From: Massilia eburnea
GTDB lineage: Bacteria; Pseudomonadota; Gammaproteobacteria; Burkholderiales; Burkholderiaceae_D
Assembly: GCF_009720745.1 (NCBI RefSeq)
Contig: NZ_WNKX01000003.1
Span: forward strand, 1 to 64,000
Direction of reading: 5' to 3'
Length of the DNA: 64,000 nucleotides
The position numbers and the translations under genes were made by a program. This document shows positions 42,368 to 51,273 of this stretch, piece by piece (positions within the stretch are counted from its first letter, which is position 1; each line of letters starts with the position of its first letter). The notes under the pieces are model-generated. The model made no database searches, was not told the DNA's origin, and worked only from the letters and a program-made list of their open reading frames with translations.

Positions 42368-45334
42368 TCAACGGAAGGCGTAGCGTAGCGCGAAGGAGGC
42401 GCGGCGCGGGGTCTGGTACTGGCTCGGGATGCCCCAATTCACGTCCTGCACAATGGTATTGTCTGCGTTCACGTCGGCGCTGTAAGTGTTGTAGCGGTCG
42501 GTGATGCCGCGACGGTTGGTGAGGTTCTGGATACTCAGGTCGAAACTCAGTTTGTTGTGCGCGCCAATGGTCATGTCATAGCCGATGCCCATGTCGACTT
42601 GCCAGAAGAACGGCAGGCGACCGCTGGTGCCTGCGGTCTTGACGCCAACCGGATTGGTGGAAGCGTCGCAGTAATGGCCCCACGATCCCCAGTTGTAGGA
42701 AATGCTGTCCACGTCCGGCTTCAGCCCGAAGCAGCTGACCGGTTCGCCGCTATGCATGCTGAGCACACCGCTGGTGCGCAGGCCATTCTGGAAATAGTAG
42801 GCAGCGGAGGCAGTAAAGGCGTGGCGCACGTCGTTGGTCAGGTTGCCGCTCGCGCCCAGCGTCGTTTCCGGGAAGTCGTACACGCCCGACTGTCCGATAT
42901 AGCCGGCGACGCGGTTTTCCAGGTTCAGGAAGCCGTTGTCGTTACCGAACGAACGCGCCCAGGTATAGCTCGCGTTCAGGTACCAGGGTTCGGATGCACT
43001 GCGCGAGTGGCTCGCATCAAAGGTCAGGTGAATGTACTTATGCTTGGGCTTAGGCAGGCCGAATTCCGAGGCCGGGATCGTCAGCGTCTCAAGCTTGCCG
43101 TCGCCGTTGAAGTCGCGCTTCACGGTCACATCTTCACCCGGGTTCAGCTCGAAGCACTCGTAGTCGACCGGGTAGTCCGGATAGCCATGGGCATTGGCAT
43201 ATTTGCCGATGCCCTGGCCGTAGCAGGTGGAATTGATCACGCGCTTCAGGTCCGCATAGCCAAAGTCGACCTGGCCTACCCAGTTGCGGCCCAGTGCTTT
43301 TTGCAGATACAGCTGCAGCTCGTTCTGGTAAGGCGCCTTCAGGTTGGTCGTCGCGACCTGGTAGGCTTCAGGCGGAACGCCGTCATGGCCGGGAACGGTG
43401 TACGTGGAGCCGATCTGGGTCAGGCCAAGCGGCGCCTTGCTGGCCGGGTCGATGCCGCTATAACGGTACCATTTGCGCTGCTCAAGGTGCGATTCGGCCA
43501 CGCCGAAGCTGAAGTTGGACGGCATCGACAGTGAATAGCGGCCCAGGTTCGCGCCCACCTTCAGGCTCGAGTCGCCGTTTACGTCCCAGGACACGCCAAC
43601 ACGAGGGGAAGTGATCGGGAACGAGAACAGTGGGCGCTCCAGCGCGTCCTTGTTCACGTATTTGTCGAAGCGCAGGCCGCCGTAAAGGAGCAAGCCATCG
43701 CTGGCCTTCCAATAGTCCTCAAGGTAGGCCGCTTTGTTAATCGACACCATGTGGCCGAACTCGCGGTTGAAGTAATAGCCGACATACTGGCCACTCACCT
43801 GCTCGCCATTCGGCAGCTGCACGGTGTTTGGACGATCGAAATAGGTATACCAGCCGGCATTCGGCGTGTGCCAGTCCTGGCCCAGGTAGTGCTTGTAATA
43901 CTCGGCCCCGAACACGATCTTGTGGTTCGCCACATTCCACGTGACGTCACCCTTGTAGCCGCGCCGCCAGTAATCATCGGGCTGGAAGTTGACACTCCTG
44001 TCCTGGATGCCGATATTGGTCGTCTTCTGCGTTGCACTGTTGTAGGAGTCGACATAAGGAATGTCCTCCGAACCATGGGCGCGGTCATTGAGCTGGCCAA
44101 GATAGCCCCCCATCAGCCGCACTTGCAGGTTGTCCGTGATGTTGCCATGGTAGTTCGCAATGAGCATGCGCTCCTTCACCGGCGAGTTCGAGCTCGAGGA
44201 AAAGGCGCCGACCTGGGTCGTATAGTCGGACAGCAGCCGGTAATTGTCGGTGTGGTTCCTGGTCCAGCCGCGCGAGCCGGTGACGCTCAGGGTATGATCA
44301 CTGTTGATGTTCCAGGTGACATTCAGAAGGATGTTCTTGTTGCTCGATTCTGAAACCGCCGCGCGGTTCTGGCTGAAGCTATAGCTCTTCGACGGCTGCC
44401 GGTCGCCAAGCAGCGCAAAGCCGAACAGCTTGTCTTCGATCAGTGCGCCGGAGGCCCACAGGTAGTGGGTGGCGCTCGCATCGCTGTGGTTATTGGAGGT
44501 ATAGCGGTAGTAGCCGCCCTGCGCGTTGCGGATATCCTTTTCGGCCGGCATCAGCGTGCTCGAGGTGCCAGGCGTGTAATACATCGAATAGCCGGCCTGG
44601 AATTTGTTCGAGCCCTGGCGCACAGTCTGCGCCATGATGCCGCCAGTGGCATTGGTCCACGAGGCGCCGAAGCTCCCCGTCATCACCTCCGTATCCTGGA
44701 TCGCCTCGCGCGGCAGGCGGTTCGCACCGAGCAGGGTACGGTCGTTGGTCGTATCGAACTCGTTCAGGTAGTAGCGGTTCTCCGCCGGCGAGGCACCGCC
44801 AAGCTGCACCAGGCCCGTGGTGTTCTGGTCATAGCGCACATTGGAGCGCAGGCGTGCGATCGATTCAACGTTGGCTGCGCCCGAAATCGGCAAGGTGTTA
44901 ATCAGCTCGCGGCTGTAGTGGCTGGACATTTCCGGCGTCGACACGTCGATCGGGATCACCGTCGTATGCGCCGACTGGCCTGCCACGGTCACGGTGGCAA
45001 TGGATTCTACGGCCACGACGGCCGCATCGCTGTTCGGTTTGACGCTGACCTGGCGCTCAGCCAGCACCTTGTCGCCCTGCTTGAAGATCACTGTGTAGAG
45101 GCCCGGGTTCAGCCCGGAAGTCTTGTAGTGGCCTTGCGCGTCCGGTTGCAAGTCCCGCTTGAAGCCGGTCTGTTCGCTGGTGACGACGATGCTGACCTTT
45201 TCCGTACCCAAGCCGCCGGGCACGGAGCCGTACAAGCCACCGGTAATCGATTGCGCCTGGGCGCATTCCATCCCGGCGACGGCCGACATCAGGCTCAGGA
45301 CGAGCAAAGATTTGCGAACTGCTGATTTTTTCAT
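42368..45334 (-). CDS. TonB-dependent receptor, Oar/carboxypeptidase-regulatory type
   Basis: A 988-residue outer-membrane receptor. After a signal peptide (about 1-27, ending in AQAQS) there is a carboxypeptidase-regulatory-like domain (about 30-105; GHYKTSGLNPGLYTVIFKQG), a plug (about 125-235) and a large barrel that ends in Phe (RASFALRYAFR has the final F-R variation). This build is that of Oar-like receptors in Massilia and related genera that serve carbohydrate or peptide uptake. A GH35 gene follows in the same operon. There is no SusD homolog nearby. The 241-bp upstream region holds an inverted repeat and an 11-bp direct repeat. Confidence 0.9.
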   Translation of the reverse strand: MKKSAVRKSLLVLSLMSAVAGMECAQAQSITGGLYGSVPGGLGTEKVSIVVTSEQTGFKRDLQPDAQGHYKTSGLNPGLYTVIFKQGDKVLAERQVSVKPNSDAAVVAVESIATVTVAGQSAHTTVIPIDVSTPEMSSHYSRELINTLPISGAANVESIARLRSNVRYDQNTTGLVQLGGASPAENRYYLNEFDTTNDRTLLGANRLPREAIQDTEVMTGSFGASWTNATGGIMAQTVRQGSNKFQAGYSMYYTPGTSSTLMPAEKDIRNAQGGYYRYTSNNHSDASATHYLWASGALIEDKLFGFALLGDRQPSKSYSFSQNRAAVSESSNKNILLNVTWNINSDHTLSVTGSRGWTRNHTDNYRLLSDYTTQVGAFSSSSNSPVKERMLIANYHGNITDNLQVRLMGGYLGQLNDRAHGSEDIPYVDSYNSATQKTTNIGIQDRSVNFQPDDYWRRGYKGDVTWNVANHKIVFGAEYYKHYLGQDWHTPNAGWYTYFDRPNTVQLPNGEQVSGQYVGYYFNREFGHMVSINKAAYLEDYWKASDGLLLYGGLRFDKYVNKDALERPLFSFPITSPRVGVSWDVNGDSSLKVGANLGRYSLSMPSNFSFGVAESHLEQRKWYRYSGIDPASKAPLGLTQIGSTYTVPGHDGVPPEAYQVATTNLKAPYQNELQLYLQKALGRNWVGQVDFGYADLKRVINSTCYGQGIGKYANAHGYPDYPVDYECFELNPGEDVTVKRDFNGDGKLETLTIPASEFGLPKPKHKYIHLTFDASHSRSASEPWYLNASYTWARSFGNDNGFLNLENRVAGYIGQSGVYDFPETTLGASGNLTNDVRHAFTASAAYYFQNGLRTSGVLSMHSGEPVSCFGLKPDVDSISYNWGSWGHYCDASTNPVGVKTAGTSGRLPFFWQVDMGIGYDMTIGAHNKLSFDLSIQNLTNRRGITDRYNTYSADVNADNTIVQDVNWGIPSQYQTPRRASFALRYAFR

Positions 45335-45363
45335 TCCTAGTCTCCAGTCTTGTGGTTATCGCT

Positions 45364-45530
45364 GACGAAACGAAATCTCGAAACCTCCTCAAGTTTCTCT
45401 AAGTTTCGCTTTCGCAAGCATTTGATATAAACACTGTAAGATTGGAAAGACAATAAATCAGCTATTAGCCGAAAAAGGCATAGTTCACGTGATTTTTGGC
45501 ATACCAAAACCTTTCGTTCGACGAAACGAA
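45364..45530. promoter_or_regulatory. Upstream region of the receptor/beta-galactosidase operon with repeated motif
   Basis: GACGAAACGAA occurs twice, at 45364-45374 and 45520-45530, 156 bp apart. The second copy is part of an inverted repeat TTCGTT-N6-AACGAA (45513-45530). On the minus strand a weak promoter-like pair, TTGTCT and TTATAT with 17-bp spacing, lies between them. The pair of sites would suit a looping repressor, but no regulator gene is adjacent. Confidence 0.45.
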
Positions 45531-45575
45531 TGATTGACAAACTTTCAAATTGTCGCAATCCTGCGACAGGAGAAC

Positions 45576-46283
45576 TCAGGCCTGGGCCTGTTTCTGGCTC
45601 AATTGTGAGTCTGGGTGCCGGGTATAGAGGAAAGTGGCAAGGAGCACCGCCACGCCGGTAAGCCAGAGCGGCGCAGCCAAACCTGCCGAGAGGACAAGTG
45701 CAGCGCCAAGAGCTGCGCCGAGGAACATCAGGACGACCGCTGCAACGCGCCGCCCCCATCTTGGATTGGCGCCACCGGCAATCGACGAATCCGCAGCGAT
45801 CCCAGTCAGGGTCAGTGTCAGTACCGTGGCCGTCAGGTCAGCGACCGACAAGCGCCGGACCGTGGCATTTCGCAGCCCCATTGCGATACCGGTCATGACG
45901 ATCATCGCATAGAGATGGACGGCCGGCTCCAGGCTCTTGATGTCGTAGCCCGCAGCGATCAGGGCAGAGACGAAGAACAGCCCGGCCTCGATGCCAGCGA
46001 TGATGGAAAGCCAGCGCCTGCGCGGTGCATTCTCCATGGCCTTGCCAAGGCGGCCGGCGATTGCCGCCCCAAAGAGAAAACTCGCCACCGCCACAAGACA
46101 GCGCGGAATCGAGAACCCCGGGGCGCCGCCAACCGCGAATCCCATGAACACGATGTTGCCAGTCATGTTTGCCGTAAAGACGCGGCCCAGGCCAAGCACG
46201 CTGACCGCATCGATCAAACCTGTCGTGACAGTCAATGTGTAAAGCAGGATGACCAGCGGGTCGCGCGGAGCGTTCGCCGTCAT
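45576..46283 (-). CDS. YoaK/DUF1275-family membrane protein
   Basis: A 235-residue inner-membrane protein with about six helices. VTTGLIDAVSVLGLGRVFTA then NMTGNIVFMGFA is the standard opening of DUF1275 proteins (YoaK). Function is not established in the family. It is the last gene of the minus-strand cluster that begins with the isochorismatase-like gene, and overlaps the DoxX gene by ATGA, so it is cotranslated with it. Confidence 0.85.
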   Translation of the reverse strand: MTANAPRDPLVILLYTLTVTTGLIDAVSVLGLGRVFTANMTGNIVFMGFAVGGAPGFSIPRCLVAVASFLFGAAIAGRLGKAMENAPRRRWLSIIAGIEAGLFFVSALIAAGYDIKSLEPAVHLYAMIVMTGIAMGLRNATVRRLSVADLTATVLTLTLTGIAADSSIAGGANPRWGRRVAAVVLMFLGAALGAALVLSAGLAAPLWLTGVAVLLATFLYTRHPDSQLSQKQAQA

Positions 46284-46732
46284 GATTGTCTCCGTTCGAG
46301 AGGCAGTTTTTCGCGCAAGTCCTGCCAGGCGACCAGCAGGAACCCGCCCACCAAACCCAGATGTTCAAAGAAGGAGTTCGCCGCCATGAAGCGCTCATGC
46401 CCTGGCGGCAGCTCCCAGAAGCGCAGGGCGATCGCCGTAGCCAGCAAAGTGAAGGCGCCAAGGACGACTGCCCCAAGCCATCTCAAGCGGCCCGCCAATA
46501 TCATGACCGAGGCGCCCAGTTCGAGCACGATCACGCCCACCGCGAATAAAGGTGCTGGCGCCAGCCCAAAATGCGTCATCTCGCCGATGGCCGATGGAAA
46601 ATCAAAGAGCTTGACCAGGCCACCCTGCAGGTAGGCCGCGCACAAGCCCAGGTATGCGATCCATCGCAAGGAGGTGTTCCCGCCGACTGTCGCCGCCAGG
46701 CGGCCCTGCAACCCTGAGCCTGCGCTTTTCAT
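46280..46732 (-). CDS. DoxX-family membrane protein
   Basis: A 150-residue inner-membrane protein with four helices. RWIAYLGLCAAYLQGGLVKL, with GLAPAPLFAVGVIVLELGAS and FWELPPGHERFMAANSFFEH, matches DoxX/SURF4-like proteins, which are linked to redox or sulfur metabolism and stress in other bacteria. GGGAGGG lies 4-5 nt before the ATG. It sits 11 nt behind the amidohydrolase gene and overlaps the DUF1275 gene by 4 nt. Confidence 0.8.
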   Translation of the reverse strand: MKSAGSGLQGRLAATVGGNTSLRWIAYLGLCAAYLQGGLVKLFDFPSAIGEMTHFGLAPAPLFAVGVIVLELGASVMILAGRLRWLGAVVLGAFTLLATAIALRFWELPPGHERFMAANSFFEHLGLVGGFLLVAWQDLREKLPLERRQS

Positions 46733-46743
46733 GGACCCTCCCC

Positions 46744-48636
46744 TTACATCCAGCACGAACATCCAAGGGCGCCGAAAAAGCCCTTGAGGTCGGAAGCCGG
46801 GACCTGCGATCCCCAGGCGCTTGCGTGGACATGCCCATGCAGCCCGCAACTCGTACCGCAGCCGCAGGCGGCCGCACTACGGCGCTGCACTGGTTGCAGG
46901 GAGTTCTTGCCGGCCCTCCCTGGTTCACCCCACGCACCATAGCCTTTGTAGGTGCGGGTCGGCGACCAGTCGGGCATTGCCGGTGGCAGCGGGTTGTCGT
47001 CCAAGGATGCGAATTCTCCGTCGGCAAACACAATGCGGCCGCCCACCACCGTCAGGTGCGAAGTCAGGAAAGTAATCTCGTCTTCCGGCACGCTGAAATA
47101 GTCTTTGCTTGGGATGATGAAATCAGCAAAATGGCCGGCCTCAATGCGCCCGCGCCTACCCTCCTCATTCGAAAACCACGCCACGTTTTCCGTCCACATG
47201 CGCAGCGCGGCCTCGCGGTCCAGCAGGTCGCGGCGTGGGTACAGGCTGGTGCCGCCAACGGTCTTCCCAGTGACCATCCAGGACAGCGAGACCCAGGGGT
47301 TATACGATGCGACACGCGTTGCATCTGTTCCGGCAGAAACCTTGACGCCCCTTTCAAGAATCCGTTTGAACGGCGGCGTCGCTTCTGCCGCCTGCGCACC
47401 GTAGCGCGACACGAAATACTCCCCCTGGTACGCCATGCGATGCTGCACTGCGATGCCGCCGCCCAGCGCCGCAATGCGCTCGATCGACTTGTCGGAAATC
47501 GTCTCGGCGTGATCGAAGAACCAGTTGATGCCGGCCATCGGCACTTCACGATCGACCTTCTCGAAAACGTCCAGTGCCCGCGAGATCGTTTCGTCATAGG
47601 TTGCGTGCATGCGCCATGGCCATCGGTTCTGCACCAGTATGCGGACAACTTCCTCCAGGTCATTCTCCATTTGCGGCGGCATTTCAGGACGTTCAACGCG
47701 GAAGTCCTCAAAGTCGGCGGCCGAATAGACGAGCATCTCGCCGGCGCCGTTGTGGCGGAAGTAGTCGTCGCCCTGCTTGTATTTGACTGAGGATGTCCAG
47801 TTGAGGAAATCCTCTTTCTCCTGCCTGGGCTTTTGCGTGAACAGGTTGTAGGCCATACGAACGGTAATCTGCTTCGCATCGGCCAGCTTCTGGATCACAT
47901 CATAGTCTTCCGGATAATTCTGGAAGCCGCCGCCCGCGTCGATCACGCCGGTCACCCCCAGGCGATTAAGCTCACGCATGAAATGGCGCGTTGAGTTCAT
48001 CTGGTACTCCAGCGGAAGCTTCGGCCCCTTCGCCAGCGTGGCATAGAGGATGGTGGCATTGGGTTTGGCAATCAGCAGCCCGGTCGGATTGCCATTGCCA
48101 TCGCGGACGATCTGGCCGCCGGGCGGTTCCGGCGTGTCCTTTGTATAGCCGACAGCACGCAAGGCAGCGCCATTCAACAGCGCCCGATCGTAAAGGTGCA
48201 GCAGGAAAACCGGCGTATCGGGCGCGATGGCATTGATTTCATCGATGTTCGGCAAGCGCTTTTCCATGAACTGGTGCTCGGTAAAGCCGCCGACCACACG
48301 CACCCACTGCGGCGCCGGCGTTACGGCAACCTGGCGCTTCAGCATGTCCATGGCGTCGGCCAGCGAACGAACGCCATCCCAGCGCAGCTCCATGTTGTAG
48401 TTCAGGCCGCCGCGCACGACGTGCGTGTGGTTGTCGAACAAGCCGGGCAAGACGTGCCTGCGTTTGAGGTCAATGATCCGCGTGCCCGAACCGGCCTTGG
48501 CCAGGATTTCCGCATCCTCGCCCACTGCTACGAACCGGCCATCCTTGATAGCGACCGCGCTGGCCACCGGATTAGCGCGATCGAGCGTCGTCATCTGCGC
48601 ATTATGAAAAATAATGTCGGGCACAGCGTTCGTCAT
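46744..48636 (-). CDS. YtcJ-like amidohydrolase with Cys-rich C-terminal tail
   Basis: A 630-residue metal-dependent hydrolase. The N-terminal beta-sandwich and HVLPGLFDNHTHVVRGG (HxH metal site), later HATYDETISRAL and DHAETISD, and the C-terminal GRIEAGHFADFIIPSKDYF are those of the YtcJ/Amidohydro_3 family, which hydrolyses C-N bonds in amides and related compounds. Substrate unknown. The last 40 residues add an unusual tail with six Cys (ACGCGTSCG and GCSCWM). The ATG at 48636 has AAGGAG 8 nt upstream. It overlaps the XapX gene by ATGA. Confidence 0.85.
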   Translation of the reverse strand: MTNAVPDIIFHNAQMTTLDRANPVASAVAIKDGRFVAVGEDAEILAKAGSGTRIIDLKRRHVLPGLFDNHTHVVRGGLNYNMELRWDGVRSLADAMDMLKRQVAVTPAPQWVRVVGGFTEHQFMEKRLPNIDEINAIAPDTPVFLLHLYDRALLNGAALRAVGYTKDTPEPPGGQIVRDGNGNPTGLLIAKPNATILYATLAKGPKLPLEYQMNSTRHFMRELNRLGVTGVIDAGGGFQNYPEDYDVIQKLADAKQITVRMAYNLFTQKPRQEKEDFLNWTSSVKYKQGDDYFRHNGAGEMLVYSAADFEDFRVERPEMPPQMENDLEEVVRILVQNRWPWRMHATYDETISRALDVFEKVDREVPMAGINWFFDHAETISDKSIERIAALGGGIAVQHRMAYQGEYFVSRYGAQAAEATPPFKRILERGVKVSAGTDATRVASYNPWVSLSWMVTGKTVGGTSLYPRRDLLDREAALRMWTENVAWFSNEEGRRGRIEAGHFADFIIPSKDYFSVPEDEITFLTSHLTVVGGRIVFADGEFASLDDNPLPPAMPDWSPTRTYKGYGAWGEPGRAGKNSLQPVQRRSAAACGCGTSCGLHGHVHASAWGSQVPASDLKGFFGALGCSCWM

Positions 48637-48890
48637 TGAATGTTCTCCTTTGTGTTCCGGCCAGGGAGCTCGCCTAATACGTGCTCCGTAGCTTGGCACG
48701 ACGTACAGGCAGTTTTGAAAGCGGCGCCATTCAACAACTGCTTGCCGACCGGGATGAGCTGCTCGCCAAGCAGGATACCAAGTAATCCGACAAGCGCCAC
48801 CAGCGGCGGCGCCGGCGAGCGGACATTCAGCAAGTTATAGATGATGCCGACGAGAAGTCCGGCCCCAAACGAAAGAACATAGATCTTCAT
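48633..48890 (-). CDS. XapX-domain membrane protein (DUF1427)
   Basis: An 85-residue protein with two helices (about 5-20 and 30-48). KIYVLSFGAGLLVGIIYNLL and RSPAPPLVALVGLLGILLGE match the XapX domain, first named from a xanthosine operon in other bacteria; its biochemical role is unknown. The C-terminus extends past the domain and has a Cys pair (CTSC, residues 62-65). GGGAGG lies 7 nt before the ATG. XapX genes beside amidohydrolases and isochorismatase-like hydrolases recur in proteobacteria, in agreement with this cluster. Confidence 0.8.
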   Translation of the reverse strand: MKIYVLSFGAGLLVGIIYNLLNVRSPAPPLVALVGLLGILLGEQLIPVGKQLLNGAAFKTACTSCQATEHVLGELPGRNTKENIQ

Positions 48891-48915
48891 GATAGGCCTC
48901 CCGCCGGACGAAGAA

Positions 48916-49614
48916 TTACCTGGCTTTGGCTGGGTTGGGGCCGATGCGGTCACCGTGCTGCACGCGCTCAGGAGCCTTATGCACCATCGTGTATGCATAA
49001 TCGACGCCCATGCCATACGCGCCGGAATGCTCACGCACGATGTCCATCACCGCGTTATAGGTTTCCTTGCGGGCCCAGTCGCGCTGCCATTCCAGCATGA
49101 CCTGCTGCCAGGTCGCCGGCACCACGCCGGCTTGCACCATGCGGTCCATGGCATAGTTGTGCGCATCAAGCGACGTGCCGCCCGACGCGTCGGCCACCAT
49201 ATAGATCTCATAGTCCGTATCGTGCATGGCGGACAGCGCAAAGCCCAGGTTGCACACCTCGGTCCACAGCCCTGACACCACGATTTTCTTGCGGCCTTGT
49301 GCGGCATTGGCTGCCAGCGCATCACGCACATTCTGGTCATCCCAGGAGTTCATCGACGAACGCTCCAGCAGTTTATTCTGCGGAAAGACCGCCAGCAATT
49401 CAGGATAAGTCGGGCCGGAGAAGCCCTCAGTCTCCACGGTGGTGATCGTGGTCGGGATCCCGAATGCCTTGGCCGCTTTGGCCAGCGCCACGACATTGTT
49501 CTTCAGTGCCTGGCGGTCGATAGACTGGACGCCGAAAGCCATCTGGGGCTGCTGGTCAATAAAGATGAGCTGGCAGTTCAAAGGCGTCAGGACTTCGGTG
49601 TATTTGCTGGACAT
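48916..49614 (-). CDS. Isochorismatase-family cysteine hydrolase (YcaC-like)
   Basis: A 232-residue soluble hydrolase. LIFIDQQPQMAFGVQSIDRQ supplies the catalytic Asp, and IVVSGLWTEVCNLGFALSAM the catalytic Cys of the triad; TTITTVETEGFSGPTYPELL and MVADASGGTSLDAHNYAMDR are YcaC-like. Members hydrolyse amides, carbamates or unknown small substrates. It is the first gene of a five-gene minus-strand cluster (isochorismatase-like, XapX, amidohydrolase, DoxX, DUF1275), which looks like a set for breaking down or detoxifying an amide-type compound. It is divergent from a LysR gene. Confidence 0.88.
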   Translation of the reverse strand: MSSKYTEVLTPLNCQLIFIDQQPQMAFGVQSIDRQALKNNVVALAKAAKAFGIPTTITTVETEGFSGPTYPELLAVFPQNKLLERSSMNSWDDQNVRDALAANAAQGRKKIVVSGLWTEVCNLGFALSAMHDTDYEIYMVADASGGTSLDAHNYAMDRMVQAGVVPATWQQVMLEWQRDWARKETYNAVMDIVREHSGAYGMGVDYAYTMVHKAPERVQHGDRIGPNPAKAR

Positions 49615-49693
49615 GGGAATCTCCCTTTTGGGTTAAGAATTGAAACTTGGGGATTTTCAGTCTATGCGCAGCAATTACTGTCCGGAAGATAAC

Positions 49694-49718
49694 AAATGGA
49701 ATGTCAGCATTTCCATTT
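49694..49718. promoter_or_regulatory. Inverted repeat, probable LysR operator
   Basis: AAATGGAA-N9-TTCCATTT is a perfect 8-bp inverted repeat, 25 bp overall, in the divergent promoter between the isochorismatase-like gene and the LysR gene. It contains a T-N11-A element. It lies 32 bp before the LysR start, so both genes are probably controlled from it. Confidence 0.72.
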
Positions 49719-49749
49719 CTGCTTGGGTAAGTTGGGTGATAATGCGTTC

Positions 49750-50667
49750 ATGAAGAAACTACCTGACCTGGAAGCCTGGGCGATTTTCGCGAAAGTCGCC
49801 GAGACGGGCTCTTTTGCCCGCGCCGCCGCTGACTTGTCCTTGTCGCAGGCGACGGTTTCCAAGGCTATATCCCGCCTGGAAGAGCGGACTCGGGTCACCT
49901 TATTTCATCGCACCTCACGGCGCTTATCGCTGACCGAGACCGGCTTTGCCTCACTGGAGCGGGCAACGCGTATCCTGGGTGAAGGGGAAGCGGTGGAAGC
50001 AGAGATATCTGAACAGTCCGATACCCTGCGCGGCCTGATCCGGCTCACAGTGCCAATGTCCTTCGGCCTTGCGCGGCTTGCGCCAATCTTGCCGGAATTC
50101 ATGCAAGCTTACCCGGACGTCAAGCTGGACGTGCAATTCAACGACAAACTGGTGGACCTGGTCGCCGAACGCTTCGACCTCGCGCTTCGGATCGCCAACC
50201 TCGACAATTCAAGCCTGCTTGCCCGAAGACTCTGCCGCGTCAGGATCCTGCTGGTCGGCGCACCAGCCTATTTCGAACGCTACGGCAGGCCGCGCCATCC
50301 GAGCGACCTCGCTGAGCACAAAGCCTTGCAATACGCCTACTCCCGCCACGGCACAACATGGCGTTTCAGCCACCAGCGGCACGGCGAATTCAGCCTGGCG
50401 ATGCCTGCGGACTTACATGTCAACAATGCGGACGCCTTGCGGCCGGCATTGCTGGCCGGCCTGGGCCTTGCGCTGCAGCCCGAATTCCTTGCCTGGCAGG
50501 ACCTGCAATCAGGCGCACTGGAAACCGTCATGGACGACTGGGAAGCCGAGCCCATTGCGCTGCATATTGTCACTCCGCCTGGGCGCAGGCGGCCCGCACG
50601 CGTGCAGGCGCTGATCGAATTCCTCGCCCAGCGGTTTACCCAGGCACCGTGGGCCGATGCGGCGTGA
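49750..50667 (+). CDS. LysR-family transcriptional regulator
   Basis: A 305-residue regulator of the group common in Burkholderiales with the HTH WAIFAKVAETGSFARAAADL and SQATVSKAISRLEERTRVTL, then LFHRTSRRLSLTETG. The effector domain follows (LRGLIRLTVPMSFGLARLAP, and ERFDLALRIANLDNSSLLAR). It is divergent from the isochorismatase-like gene with an inverted repeat between, so it likely governs that cluster. The effector is unknown. Confidence 0.9.
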   Translation: MKKLPDLEAWAIFAKVAETGSFARAAADLSLSQATVSKAISRLEERTRVTLFHRTSRRLSLTETGFASLERATRILGEGEAVEAEISEQSDTLRGLIRLTVPMSFGLARLAPILPEFMQAYPDVKLDVQFNDKLVDLVAERFDLALRIANLDNSSLLARRLCRVRILLVGAPAYFERYGRPRHPSDLAEHKALQYAYSRHGTTWRFSHQRHGEFSLAMPADLHVNNADALRPALLAGLGLALQPEFLAWQDLQSGALETVMDDWEAEPIALHIVTPPGRRRPARVQALIEFLAQRFTQAPWADAA

Positions 50668-50674
50668 CAAACGA

Positions 50675-51175
50675 TTACCTGACGGCCCTTGCCGACCCAG
50701 GCGTCCTTGCTCCTGCAGGAATCGGCATTTCGCCCGGAACAGAGTCGACCTCTTCCTTCCTTGCTTCCATCTCGCGGCCCAGCGTCGCCAGATCCATATC
50801 CGACTGGCGCGCTTGCGGGAATAGCTCGCCCTCTTCTTCCTTGACGTGATGGTTGACATATTCGCCAAGTACCTTCACTTTCGCATCGTACAGCTCGTCG
50901 TGCGGATCCATCTGGCCGATTTGCCAGATCAATGCCTTGAGCGATGCGTGTTCGACTGAGGCTTCATCCAGCTGGTCCTCGCTCTCCTTCGATGCTTCGC
51001 GCAGCGCTGGATAGAAAATTTCCTCTTCAATGACCGCATGTTTAGTCAGCTCAAGGCAAATGCGGTCCGCGAGTTTCTTTTTCCCGGCGAACGCGCGATC
51101 ACCCATCTCTTCGTACTGCTGGAACAGTGCTTTGACATTGGTGTGGTCCTGCTTGAGTAGCTTGATTGCATCCAT
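50675..51175 (-). CDS. Hemerythrin-domain protein
   Basis: A 166-residue soluble protein with a non-haem diiron hemerythrin-like bundle: LLKQDHTNVKALFQQYEEMG, ELTKHAVIEEEIFYPALREA, and YVNHHVKEEEGELFPQARQS supply the His and Glu ligands (H-HxxxE-H-HxxxE pattern). Such stand-alone domains bind oxygen or nitric oxide, or act in iron and stress handling. The C-terminal 40 residues are polar and probably disordered. It is convergent with the LysR gene, 7 bases between the stops. Confidence 0.88.
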   Translation of the reverse strand: MDAIKLLKQDHTNVKALFQQYEEMGDRAFAGKKKLADRICLELTKHAVIEEEIFYPALREASKESEDQLDEASVEHASLKALIWQIGQMDPHDELYDAKVKVLGEYVNHHVKEEEGELFPQARQSDMDLATLGREMEARKEEVDSVPGEMPIPAGARTPGSARAVR

Positions 51176-51273
51176 GACTTCCTCCTTGGGTTGAGTGCGT
51201 TACAAGGATGCCTTGAGCCGTCAAGCAATGTATGTGCGCCCCCTCACGCGCGCGCTGAAGAGCCGTGACATTT

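Noticed and set aside
11643..50667. One of the three LysR genes being phcA
   Set aside because: None has an N-terminus like PhcA as I recall it, and each has a plausible divergent target of its own. PhcA is usually encoded away from phcBSRQ.
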